Below are positions 1 to 7,339 of a DNA stretch of 37,352 nt, in pieces; the stretch's first letter is position 1; every line of letters begins with the position of its first letter. The stretch is taken from NCBI RefSeq assembly GCF_000418555.1, contig NZ_ATKM01000015.1, positions 1 to 37,352 on the forward strand. Reading direction: 5' to 3'. Position numbers and translations under genes: made by a program. Below the pieces are notes generated by a model. That model saw only the letters and a list, made by a program, of their open reading frames with translations. It had not been told where the DNA came from and did not search any database. Source of the stretch: Pseudomonas sp. P818. GTDB taxonomy: Bacteria > Pseudomonadota > Gammaproteobacteria > Pseudomonadales > Pseudomonadaceae.

Positions 1-9
1 GCTTCACGA

Positions 10-37
10 AAAGGCCACTCAATCGAGTGGCCTTTTT
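10..37 (+). terminator. Intrinsic terminator, copy 1
   Basis: An 11-bp stem (10-20 with 25-35) with loop AATC is followed by a T run, and an A run precedes it, so it could act in both directions. The same 28 bases recur at 274-301. It probably ends a tRNA or other transcript coming from before the window. Confidence 0.8.
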
Positions 38-81
38 GCTTGGGCGAAAATTAATATTTTCGATCAAAAGCAATAAATCGA

Positions 82-109
82 TTGACAACACTTTAAGCAA
101 GCGTAGAAT
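82..109 (+). promoter_or_regulatory. Sigma70-type promoter of the tRNA-fMet remnant
   Basis: A perfect -35 TTGACA (82-87) and a -10 TAGAAT (104-109) are separated by 16 bases. The tRNA-like sequence starts 7 bases later at 116, so transcription would begin almost at the tRNA 5' end. The promoter looks intact although the tRNA downstream is not. Confidence 0.7.
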
Positions 110-115
110 TGCCGA

Positions 116-168
<53 letters not shown>

Positions 169-242
169 AAGCAATCGCAGTGAAGCCTTGTCCAGCCTGG
201 CCTGGAGCATTGAAGTGAAAACACTTTTCTTGTAAATAGCGG

Positions 243-264
243 TTGACACCTGGCGGGATGGAGC
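243..264 (+). pseudogene. Second, shorter promoter/tRNA-fMet remnant
   Basis: A second TTGACA (243-248) is followed after only four bases by GCGGGATGGAGC (253-264). That is the same 12-mer as the 5' end of the tRNA copy at 117-128. In the first copy these elements are 35 bases apart and here 10, so the promoter spacer appears deleted. Ten bases later the copied terminator starts. It looks like a collapsed second fMet unit. Confidence 0.45.
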
Positions 265-273
265 CCTTCAGAT

Positions 274-301
274 AAAGGCCACTCAATCGAGTGGCCTTTT
301 T
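274..301 (+). terminator. Intrinsic terminator, copy 2
   Basis: Identical over 28 bases to the terminator at 10-37: 11-bp stem, AATC loop, flanking A and T runs. It would end transcription from the tRNA-fMet remnants and separates them from the cytochrome b561 gene. Confidence 0.85.
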
Positions 302-400
302 CGTTTCCGCTCATTGATCTCCCTCAGTTTCCCTCAAGCCAAACGGACCTATGCTCGCCATACCTGCCGCATACGCAGGAGATTGACCGAGGAAAATCTG

Positions 401-949
401 ATGAACTGGAAGAACACGCCCTCCCGCTATGGCAGCCTGTCCGTCGGCCTGCACTGGCTGATGCTGATTCTGCTCGCTGCCGTCTACGCCTGCATCGAAC
501 TCAAGGGTAACTTCCCCAAGGGCAGCGACACTCGCGAGCTGCTCAAGCAGTGGCACTTCATGCTCGGCCTGACGGTGTTTGCACTGGTCTGGCTGCGCCT
601 GCTGGCGCGCGTGATCGCCCCGACACCGCGGATCGAGCCGCCGCTGCCCGCCTGGCAGGCCATACCGGCGCAGCTGATGCATGCCGCCCTGTACGCCCTG
701 ATGATCGGCGCACCACTGGCCGGCTGGCTGGTTCTCAGCGCCGCCGGCAAACCCATCCCCTTCTTCGGCCTGGAACTGCCGGCGCTGATCGATGCGAACC
801 GGGATCTGGCCGGCCGAATCAAGGAGCTGCACGAGCTGGCTGGCACGACCGGTTACTGGCTGATCGGCCTGCATGCCCTCGCCGGGCTGTATCACCATTA
901 CGTGGTGCGCGATAACACCCTGATCCGCATGCTGCCGCGACGCAATTGA
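401..949 (+). CDS. Cytochrome b561 family protein
   Basis: A 182-residue di-haem cytochrome b561 of the CybB type, an inner-membrane protein that moves electrons between ubiquinol and other acceptors. Four membrane helices are visible at roughly residues 15-33, 50-70, 95-117 and 145-167. Candidate haem ligands are His18, His52, His144 and His158. The 14-residue spacing of the last pair matches E. coli CybB (His137/His151). An ATG at 401 is chosen because GAGGAAAA lies just upstream and the protein then starts where CybB proteins start; a longer reading from 314 would add unconserved residues. It is a single gene, 96 bases before rimO. The electron-transfer role is from family knowledge; some relatives detoxify superoxide. 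Confidence 0.88.
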   Translation: MNWKNTPSRYGSLSVGLHWLMLILLAAVYACIELKGNFPKGSDTRELLKQWHFMLGLTVFALVWLRLLARVIAPTPRIEPPLPAWQAIPAQLMHAALYALMIGAPLAGWLVLSAAGKPIPFFGLELPALIDANRDLAGRIKELHELAGTTGYWLIGLHALAGLYHHYVVRDNTLIRMLPRRN

Positions 950-1045
950 GGTGACGGCGCCTCTGTTCAAGTGCCCAAACCGCCGCTAGAATTGCGCACT
1001 TTTTGATCAGAGGCGCCGGACAGGCGCCCATCGAGGTTAGCCCGC

Positions 1046-2368
1046 ATGTCCACCGCCACACCGAAAGTCGGCTTCGTCAGCCTTGGTTGCCCAAAAGCGA
1101 CGGTCGACTCCGAACGCATCCTGACCCAGCTGCGCATGGAAGGTTACGAAATCGTACCGACCTATCAGGATGCCGACGTGGTGGTGGTCAATACCTGCGG
1201 CTTCATCGACAGCGCCAAGGCCGAGTCGCTGGACGCCATCGGCGAGGCCATCGCCGAGAACGGCAAGGTGATCGTCACCGGCTGCATGGGTGTGGCCGAA
1301 GACAGCATCCGCGACGTGCACCCCAGCGTGCTGGCCGTCACCGGCCCGCAGCAGTACGAGCAGGTGGTCAGCGCGGTGCATGAAGTGGTCCCGCCGAAGA
1401 CCGAGCACAACCCGCTGATCGACCTGGTGCCGCCGCAGGGCATCAAGCTCACGCCGCGTCACTACGCCTACCTGAAGATTTCCGAGGGCTGCAACCACAG
1501 CTGCAGCTTCTGCATCATTCCGTCGATGCGTGGCAAGCTGGTCAGCCGCCCGGTGGGCGATGTGCTCAGCGAGGCCGAGCGCCTGGTCAAGGCCGGGGTC
1601 AAGGAGCTGCTGGTGATCAGCCAGGACACCAGCGCCTACGGCGTCGACATGAAGTACAAGCTGGACTTCTGGAACGGCCAGCCGGTGAAGACGCGCATGC
1701 TCGAGCTGTGCGAGGCGCTGTCGTCAATGGGCGTGTGGGTGCGCCTGCACTACGTCTACCCCTACCCCAACGTCGACGACGTGATCCCGCTGATGGCCGC
1801 CGGCAAGCTGCTGCCGTACCTGGATATCCCGTTCCAGCACGCCAGCCCGAAAGTGCTCAAGTCGATGAAACGCCCGGCCTTCGAAGACAAGACCCTGGCA
1901 CGCATCAAGAAGTGGCGCGAGATCTGCCCGGAGCTGACCATCCGCTCCACCTTCATCGTCGGCTTCCCCGGCGAGACCGAAGAAGACTTCCAGTACCTGC
2001 TGGACTGGCTGACCGAGGCCCAGCTCGACCGCGTCGGCTGCTTCCAGTACTCTCCGGTTGAAGGCGCGCCGGCCAACGACTTGGGCCTGGAGCCGGTACC
2101 GGATGACGTCAAGCAGGAACGCTGGGAGCGCTTCATGGCGCATCAGCAGGCGATCAGCTCGGCACGCCTGCAGGCCAAGATCGGCCTGGAAATGGACGTG
2201 CTGGTCGATGAAGTGGACGGCGAAGGTGCGGTGGCTCGCTCCTGGGCCGACGCCCCTGAGATCGACGGCAGCGTGTTCATCGACTCCACGGACGTCAAGC
2301 CGGGCGACAAGGTGCGCGTGCGCATCGTCGACGCCGATGAATACGACATGTGGGGCGAGCTGGTCTGA
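1046..2368 (+). CDS. rimO: Ribosomal protein S12 methylthiotransferase RimO
   Basis: A 440-residue radical SAM methylthiotransferase that adds a methylthio group to the conserved Asp of ribosomal protein S12. The N-terminal UPF0004 domain has Cys15, Cys51 and Cys80 for one 4Fe-4S cluster. The radical SAM motif CNHSCSFC gives Cys149, Cys153 and Cys156 for the other, matching E. coli RimO within one position. A C-terminal TRAM domain follows from about residue 375. The GLGCPK-like N-terminus ([13 protein letters not shown]) distinguishes it from MiaB. The start follows GAGGTTAG. It stands alone and ends in a clear terminator. Confidence 0.97.
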   Translation: MSTATPKVGFVSLGCPKATVDSERILTQLRMEGYEIVPTYQDADVVVVNTCGFIDSAKAESLDAIGEAIAENGKVIVTGCMGVAEDSIRDVHPSVLAVTGPQQYEQVVSAVHEVVPPKTEHNPLIDLVPPQGIKLTPRHYAYLKISEGCNHSCSFCIIPSMRGKLVSRPVGDVLSEAERLVKAGVKELLVISQDTSAYGVDMKYKLDFWNGQPVKTRMLELCEALSSMGVWVRLHYVYPYPNVDDVIPLMAAGKLLPYLDIPFQHASPKVLKSMKRPAFEDKTLARIKKWREICPELTIRSTFIVGFPGETEEDFQYLLDWLTEAQLDRVGCFQYSPVEGAPANDLGLEPVPDDVKQERWERFMAHQQAISSARLQAKIGLEMDVLVDEVDGEGAVARSWADAPEIDGSVFIDSTDVKPGDKVRVRIVDADEYDMWGELV

Positions 2369-2386
2369 TCCACTCCTCTCCTGTTG

Positions 2387-2411
2387 AGCCCCGCAGCCTG
2401 CGGGGCTTTTT
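2387..2411 (+). terminator. Intrinsic terminator after rimO
   Basis: An 8-bp GC-rich stem (2387-2394 with 2400-2407) with a 5-base loop is followed by TTTTT. It lies 19 bases after the rimO stop. Confidence 0.9.
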
Positions 2412-2470
2412 CTTTCCAGCCTCCTCAACGCCTTGCCGGTACAATGTCTTTCTTTTTATCGAGCGCCACC

Positions 2471-3181
2471 ATGAGCGAACCCACCCGCCTGTCCAAACGC
2501 GTCATCGAACTGTTCGGCTGTTCCCGACGCGAGGCTGACCTGTACATCACTGGTGGCTGGGTCACGGTGGACGGCCAGGTGGTCGAGGCGCCGCAGTTCA
2601 AGGTCGAGGAACAGCGTGTCGAGCTGCTGCCCGGCGCCAGCCTCGAGCCGGTAGAACCGGTTACCCTGCTGGTGCATTGCCCGGCCGGCAGCAGCGCCGC
2701 GCAATTGCAGCACCTGCTCGTGCGCGAGCGGCACTGGGAGGAAGATCCGCACGCCCAGCGCGTTCTGCATGGCCATTTCCTGCGTCAGGAACAGAGCCTG
2801 CCACTGCAGAACGGCGCCAGCGGCCTGGTGGTGCTCAGCCAGGACTGGCGTGCACAGCGCAAGCTGCGCGAAGACGGCGCCAAGCTGGAGCAGGAGTACC
2901 TGGTCGATGTCGCCGGCGAGCTGCCGACCAGTGCGCTGGAGCGCCTGAAGAAAGGCCTGCTGCACAAGGGCACGCAGTTCCCGCCATGCAAGGCCAGCTG
3001 GCAGAGCGAACAGCGCCTGCGCTTCGCCCTGAAGAATCCGCCAGCCGACCTGCTGCGGCAGATCTGCGCGGCACTGGGTCTGAAAGTGCTGGGCATGAAG
3101 CGTATTCGGATCGGCGGCGTGCCGATGGCCAAGCTGCCAGTCGGGCAATGGCGCTATCTGGGTGACAAGGAACGATTCTGA
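2471..3181 (+). CDS. RsuA/RluF-like S4-domain protein, catalytic Asp missing
   Basis: A 236-residue protein with the layout of the RsuA/RluB/RluE/RluF pseudouridine synthases: an N-terminal S4 RNA-binding domain (CSRREADLYITGGWVTVDG, about residues 17-35), then a catalytic-type domain with the family's KLEQEYLVDV segment and a C-terminal MKRIRIGGVPMAKLPVGQW block. In active enzymes the catalytic loop reads GRLDxxTxGL. Here the matching segment is LPLQNGASGL, with Gln in place of the catalytic Asp. It is therefore probably not a pseudouridine synthase, although it may still bind rRNA. ATG 2471 is preferred because the S4 domain starts there; an ATG at 2444 would add nine residues. No good Shine-Dalgarno is visible for either. 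Confidence 0.8.
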   Translation: MSEPTRLSKRVIELFGCSRREADLYITGGWVTVDGQVVEAPQFKVEEQRVELLPGASLEPVEPVTLLVHCPAGSSAAQLQHLLVRERHWEEDPHAQRVLHGHFLRQEQSLPLQNGASGLVVLSQDWRAQRKLREDGAKLEQEYLVDVAGELPTSALERLKKGLLHKGTQFPPCKASWQSEQRLRFALKNPPADLLRQICAALGLKVLGMKRIRIGGVPMAKLPVGQWRYLGDKERF

Positions 3182-3224
3182 GGCCGTGTTAGGCTGTGTC
3201 CGTCACGCTCTGGAGACCACCATC

Positions 3225-3431
3225 ATGCGTACCCTACTCCTCACCGCGCTGCTCGCCATGAGCCTGCCCAGCTTCGCTGCTCCAGCGCCTTTCTTTCTCT
3301 GGCAGAGCAAGGTCGACGGCCACCTAACCTGCGCACAGACCAGCCCCGGCGAGGGCTGGATCGCCTTCACTGGGCCGTTCCGCGACGCCGGCTGCCGGGT
3401 GCCGTACGACGCCCCCGTGAGCAGACGCTAA
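3225..3431 (+). CDS. Small exported protein of unknown function
   Basis: A 68-residue protein not recognised as a named family. The first 19 or so residues form a clear Sec signal peptide (MRTLLLTALLAMSLPSFA). The predicted mature part is only about 50 residues, with two cysteines (in LTCAQ and AGCRV) that could form one periplasmic disulfide, and a Trp/Phe-rich start (FFLWQ). TGGAGA precedes the ATG. It lies between the pseudouridine synthase-like gene and trmO with gaps of 43 and 10 bases, so it is probably co-transcribed with trmO. Export is inferred from sequence only. Confidence 0.7.
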   Translation: MRTLLLTALLAMSLPSFAAPAPFFLWQSKVDGHLTCAQTSPGEGWIAFTGPFRDAGCRVPYDAPVSRR

Positions 3432-3441
3432 GCAGCACACC

Positions 3442-4143
3442 ATGCAGCATCTGGTCTCCCCGGTCGGTATCGTCCGCTCCTGCTTCAAGGAAAAGTTCGC
3501 CATTCCCCGCCAGCCGCATCTGGCCCCCGCAGCGCGCGGCGTGCTGGAACTGCTGCCGCCCTTCGATCAGGGCGAGGCCGTTCAGGGGCTGCAGCAGGTC
3601 AGCCACGTCTGGCTGCTGTTTCTATTTCACCAGGCACTGGAAGACAAGCCGCGCCTGAAGGTGCGCCCGCCGCGCCTGGGCGGTAACCAGGCGGTAGGCG
3701 TGTTCAGCACCCGCGCTACCCATCGCCCCAACGGCATAGGCCAGTCGGTGGTGCGCCTGGAGCGCGTGGAGCCGAGTCGCCTGCACCTGTCCGGCATCGA
3801 CCTGCTCGACGGCACACCGGTACTGGATATCAAGCCTTACGTGCCCTATGCCGATGCCGTGGCCGACGCGCGCAACGAGATGGCCGATGCCCCGCCGCCA
3901 CTGATTCCGGTGGACTGGCAGGACGACGCGCTGGCAGCTGCGCGCAGTCACGGGCTGCGTTTGGACGAACCGCTGGTGGCGCTGATCGAGCAATGTCTGG
4001 CGCAGGATCCGCGCCCGGCCTACCAGCAACCACAGCCTGAGCGGCGATACGGCGCGCGCTTCTGGGATCTGGAAGTGCACTGGCATTACCCGCAACCAGG
4101 GCGTATTCGTGTGCTGGATGTGCAGATGGCGAGTCGCGGCTAA
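3442..4143 (+). CDS. trmO: tRNA (t6A37) N6-methyltransferase TrmO
   Basis: A 233-residue SAM-dependent methyltransferase (TsaA/YaeB family, all-beta class VIII) that methylates t6A at position 37 of threonine tRNA to m6t6A. The conserved run includes RPPRLGGN (about residues 74-81), GVFSTRATHRPNGIGQS and DGTPVLDIKPYVPY. Length equals E. coli TrmO (235). A separate C-terminal part (about 160-233) is present. The gene's last codons and its stop form part of a perfect 21-bp palindrome (4135-4155 with 4170-4190), so a REP-like element has shaped or replaced its extreme C-terminus. Confidence 0.93.
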   Translation: MQHLVSPVGIVRSCFKEKFAIPRQPHLAPAARGVLELLPPFDQGEAVQGLQQVSHVWLLFLFHQALEDKPRLKVRPPRLGGNQAVGVFSTRATHRPNGIGQSVVRLERVEPSRLHLSGIDLLDGTPVLDIKPYVPYADAVADARNEMADAPPPLIPVDWQDDALAAARSHGLRLDEPLVALIEQCLAQDPRPAYQQPQPERRYGARFWDLEVHWHYPQPGRIRVLDVQMASRG

Positions 4144-4190
4144 AGCCCCTCCCACACAATCGATGCTCCGTGGGAGGGGCTTTAGCCGCG
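4135..4190. repeat. REP-like palindrome overlapping the trmO stop codon
   Basis: Perfect 21-bp arms (4135-4155 and 4170-4190) flank a 14-base loop. The left arm carries the last two codons and the TAA stop of trmO. The arm contains CCCCTCCCAC, found in related form at 15220-15303. There is no T run after the stem, so it is more likely an mRNA-stabilising or REP element than a strict terminator. Confidence 0.85.
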
Positions 4191-4293
4191 GCAAGACAAA
4201 ACGCATGAATCGTCATTTCGACCGGCAATAGTGCCTGATTTACCTGGCGCCAAGTTCTAGGGTGAAGACCTCATCATTCATCGAGGCCTTCTC

Positions 4294-5067
4294 ATGCATC
4301 CGTATTTTTCCCTTGTCGGCCGTACAGCCCTGGTCACTGGCGGTACCCGTGGCATCGGCCTGATGATCGCCAAGGCCTTCGTCGAGGCCGGCGCCCATGT
4401 CTACGTCTGCGCCCGTGACAGCGAAGCCTGTGCGCAGACCGCCGCCGAGCTCTCGGCACGGGGCCAGTGCACCGGTATTGCCGCCAACTTGGCCAGTGAG
4501 GAAGGTGTGCAGGCGCTGGCTGCCGAACTAACCGGGCGCATCGACAGACTGGATATTCTGGTCAACAACGCCGGCACCACCTGGGGCGCGCCGCTGGAAA
4601 GCTATCCAGCCAAGGGCTGGGAGAAGGTCATGCAGCTCAACGTCACCTCGGTGTTCGGCTGCATCCAGCAGCTGCTACCGCTGCTGCGCAAGGCAGGCTC
4701 GGCGCAATGCCCGGCGCGGGTGATCAATATCGGCTCGGTAGCCGGCATCAGCGCCATGGGCGAGCAAGCCTATGCCTACGGCCCGAGCAAGGCCGCGTTG
4801 CATCAGCTGTCGCGCATGCTGGCCAGGGAGCTGGTGGGCGAGCACATCAACGTCAACGTGATCGCGCCGGGGCGCTTTCCGAGCAAGATGACTCGTTTCA
4901 TCGCCGAGGACGAAGCGGCGCTGGCCGCCGATACCGCGGTAATCCCGATGAAGCGCTGGGGCCGCGAGGACGAGATGGCCGCACTGGCGCTGAGCCTGGC
5001 CGGCAGCGCCGGTGCCTACATGACCGGCGCCATCATCCCCATCGACGGCGGCTTTCACCTGGGCTGA
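4294..5067 (+). CDS. rhlG: RhlG-type NADPH-dependent beta-ketoacyl reductase
   Basis: A 257-residue short-chain dehydrogenase/reductase very similar, from memory, to P. aeruginosa RhlG, which also begins MHPYFSL and ends in a DGGFH motif. The cofactor loop is TGGTRGIG (about residues 15-22), followed by NNAG and the catalytic set with YxxxK (YGPSK). RhlG was proposed to supply beta-hydroxy acids to rhamnolipid or polyhydroxyalkanoate synthesis, but that role is disputed. No rhlAB genes are nearby, so involvement in rhamnolipids cannot be inferred here. It stands alone, and its stop lies 3 bases from that of the convergent chemoreceptor gene. The start is supported by homologue length and GAGGCC upstream. 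Confidence 0.9.
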   Translation: MHPYFSLVGRTALVTGGTRGIGLMIAKAFVEAGAHVYVCARDSEACAQTAAELSARGQCTGIAANLASEEGVQALAAELTGRIDRLDILVNNAGTTWGAPLESYPAKGWEKVMQLNVTSVFGCIQQLLPLLRKAGSAQCPARVINIGSVAGISAMGEQAYAYGPSKAALHQLSRMLARELVGEHINVNVIAPGRFPSKMTRFIAEDEAALAADTAVIPMKRWGREDEMAALALSLAGSAGAYMTGAIIPIDGGFHLG

Positions 5068-5070
5068 GGG

Positions 5071-7020
5071 TCAGGTGCGGAACTGTCGCACCAGCCCCTG
5101 CAGTTCCACGCCCAGACGCGCCAGCTCGGCACTGGAGGCGGCGGTCTGCTCACTGGCCGCGGCACTCTGCTCGCCGATGTCGCGCACGCGGGTCACGCTC
5201 TCGTTGATCGCCTCGGCCACCGCGCTCTGCTCTTCGGCGGCGGCGGCGATCTGCTGGTTCATCTGTTCGATGGTGCTGACAGCCTGGGTGATGCGACCCA
5301 GGGCATCCCCGGCTTCACCGGCCAGTTCGACGGTGCGGCGGGTCAGGTCACGACTGCTGTCCATCTGCTGCACAGCGCCTTTGGCCATGCGCTGCAAGCC
5401 GGCAATCAGGCTTTCGATTTCCTCGGTGCTGTCCTGAGCGCGCTTGGCCAGTGCTCGCACCTCATCGGCGACCACGGCGAAACCGCGGCCCTGCTCACCC
5501 GCGCGGGCCGCCTCGATGGCAGCGTTGAGCGCCAGCAGGTTGGTCTGCTCGGCGACATTGCGAATCACCTCCAGCACAGTGCCGATACGCGCGCTCTCCT
5601 GATTCAGGTCGGCTATGGCCTTGGCCGACTGCTCCACTTCGCTGGCCAGGCTGTCGATCTGATCCACCGCCTGCTGCACCACGCGATTGCCCTGCTGCGC
5701 CTCCAAGTCAGCGTCACGCGCCGCCAGCGAGGCCTGCTCGGCGTTCTGCGCCACTTCCTGCACGGTGGCCGCCATCTGATGCATGGCAGTCGCAGTCTGT
5801 TCGGTCTCCAGTTTCTGCGTCTGCACACCAGCGCTGGTTTGTGCGGTGATCGAAGAGAGCTGCTCGGCAGCCGCGGCGATCTGCCCGACGCCGCTACCAA
5901 TGCGACCGACCAGGTTGCGCAGGCTGACGGTCATGTCCTGCATGGCGGCGAGCAGCTGTCCGACTTCGTCACGGCGGTCCTGCGGTATGTCCTGACTGAG
6001 ATCACCAGCGGCGATACGCTGGGCAAAGGCCACGGTCTGGCGCAGCGGCGTGACGATCAGACGGGTGATCAGCAGCGCGGCGAACAGCCCCAGCACCACC
6101 GCAGCGACGCCCATGATGCCAAGCATCACCAGTGCCCGCTGGGTATCGGCGAGCATGTGAGTCTCGGCGCTGGCCTGAGCCGACTCGGCCAGATCGACGA
6201 CCGAGCGCGCGCGTTCGATCATGGCCTTCTCGGTCGCCTGGTTCTGCTCGCGAAGCTGCTGATAGTAGAGGAAGGAGCGCTGATAAAGGGTCAACGCCTG
6301 CAAGGCGGTGTCGATGGACGCCTTCTGATCATCGTCGAGCCAGACCTTCAGGCTGCCGGCAACGGTCTGCAGGTCTTCGCTGGTGTACTCCCACTCCTGC
6401 AGCGCCTCGGCAGAACCGTCGATGATGTAGAGGCTTTCCTGGCTGCGCAGATCGAGCATGCGCTTGCTCAGGCCGGACGCGGTTTCTGCCAGGGTCAGCG
6501 GGTCACTGCCACGCAGGCGATCACCCTGTAGCCGCAGCTCGCGTACCGCGTCGTACATGTCCAGTTCGATCACCTCGAACTGATCGCGAGCTTCTGCCGC
6601 TGCGGTGCGCATATCCTGACGGGCTTCGCGCGCCTTGCCCTGCTGCTCGACATAGTTATCGAACTGCTTGAGGTACTCGGCGGTGGCTTGCTGCATGGTC
6701 TGAATGCGCGAGCTTTCGGCCACATCCTGACCCAGGTGCTCCAGCATGCCCTGAACCTTGAGCAGACTCTCGCGCACGCGCGCGGCGCTGTCTTCAGTCT
6801 GCTCAATGGCGAAATTGCGCTCGAGGCGACGTGCCTGGAGGATCTCCTGGTTCACCTGCGCCAGTTCCCCGACTTGCTCATGTCCTTTCAATACCGCCTG
6901 GACGGCAAGATAGCCGCTGACGGTCATGGCTGCTGTCAGCAACAGCACCAGACCGAAACCAATGAGGAGTTTCTTGCCCACGGCAAGATTGGCGAAAAGG
7001 CGTGTGGCAGAGTTGAACAT
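5071..7020 (-). CDS. Methyl-accepting chemotaxis protein with HBM-type sensor domain
   Basis: A 649-residue chemoreceptor. One membrane helix at about residues 17-38, a roughly 250-residue all-helical periplasmic domain, a second helix near 292-313, a HAMP domain and a long cytoplasmic coiled coil are visible. The signalling hairpin [17 protein letters not shown] is intact. The size and helical content of the sensor fit the helical bimodular (HBM) class, such as P. putida McpS and P. aeruginosa TlpQ. These bind organic acids or amines, but the ligand cannot be read from sequence. The protein ends GLVRQFRT without a CheR-tethering pentapeptide. A FliA-like promoter upstream (7115-7141) would couple it to flagellar expression. 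Confidence 0.93.
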   Translation of the reverse strand: MFNSATRLFANLAVGKKLLIGFGLVLLLTAAMTVSGYLAVQAVLKGHEQVGELAQVNQEILQARRLERNFAIEQTEDSAARVRESLLKVQGMLEHLGQDVAESSRIQTMQQATAEYLKQFDNYVEQQGKAREARQDMRTAAAEARDQFEVIELDMYDAVRELRLQGDRLRGSDPLTLAETASGLSKRMLDLRSQESLYIIDGSAEALQEWEYTSEDLQTVAGSLKVWLDDDQKASIDTALQALTLYQRSFLYYQQLREQNQATEKAMIERARSVVDLAESAQASAETHMLADTQRALVMLGIMGVAAVVLGLFAALLITRLIVTPLRQTVAFAQRIAAGDLSQDIPQDRRDEVGQLLAAMQDMTVSLRNLVGRIGSGVGQIAAAAEQLSSITAQTSAGVQTQKLETEQTATAMHQMAATVQEVAQNAEQASLAARDADLEAQQGNRVVQQAVDQIDSLASEVEQSAKAIADLNQESARIGTVLEVIRNVAEQTNLLALNAAIEAARAGEQGRGFAVVADEVRALAKRAQDSTEEIESLIAGLQRMAKGAVQQMDSSRDLTRRTVELAGEAGDALGRITQAVSTIEQMNQQIAAAAEEQSAVAEAINESVTRVRDIGEQSAAASEQTAASSAELARLGVELQGLVRQFRT

Positions 7021-7114
7021 AACGGCGACTCCAGATTTTTCTTATATAGCCGTGCCTCGTGAGCGCGGCCTGATCGACTGGCTACGCAACTGCTATGCCA
7101 TATCGATTACAGAC

Positions 7115-7141
7115 TATCGGCAAGAAAGTGGTACCGCTTGA
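7115..7141 (-). promoter_or_regulatory. Candidate FliA (sigma28) promoter of the chemoreceptor gene
   Basis: On the minus strand TCAAG (7137-7141) and GCCGATA (7115-7121) are 15 bases apart. The -10 matches the flagellar sigma28 core exactly, and TCAAG is the usual Pseudomonas -35. Spacing is one base longer than the E. coli consensus. The site lies about 95 bases upstream of the MCP start. Confidence 0.6.
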
Positions 7142-7233
7142 GTGCTGGCACTTAGCCAATGCATTACTTGCAGGATAGCTAGGGTCTTACGTACAGACGG
7201 GCAAATTCGGCAATTATCCGCTTATTGACGTAC

Positions 7234-7256
7234 AAAAACCGGCGATTTCTCGCCGA
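7234..7256 (-). terminator. Intrinsic terminator with GAAA tetraloop
   Basis: On the minus strand CGGCGA (7255-7250) pairs with TCGCCG (7245-7240) around a GAAA loop, followed by GTTTTT. It lies about 35 bases beyond the stronger terminator at 7289-7320, making a tandem pair after the symporter gene. Alternatively it may be a leader hairpin of the MCP gene. The rest of 7021-7289 shows only the FliA-like promoter. Confidence 0.6.
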
Positions 7257-7288
7257 CCATCTGTGCGCCTTGCCGATACGCGAACTAT

Positions 7289-7320
7289 AAAAAAGGCGCA
7301 GTTTCTGACGAAACTGCGCC
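7289..7320 (-). terminator. Intrinsic terminator of the homogentisate/symporter operon
   Basis: A perfect 11-bp stem (7295-7305 with 7310-7320) with a 4-base loop is followed, on the minus strand, by six T. It lies 20 bases after the stop of the NSS symporter gene. Confidence 0.92.
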
Positions 7321-7339
7321 CGCTCGACCTGACGAGGGC

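Noticed and set aside
4294..5067. rhlG as evidence for rhamnolipid synthesis
   Set aside because: No rhlA, rhlB or rhlR genes are present in the window and the role of RhlG in rhamnolipids is disputed.
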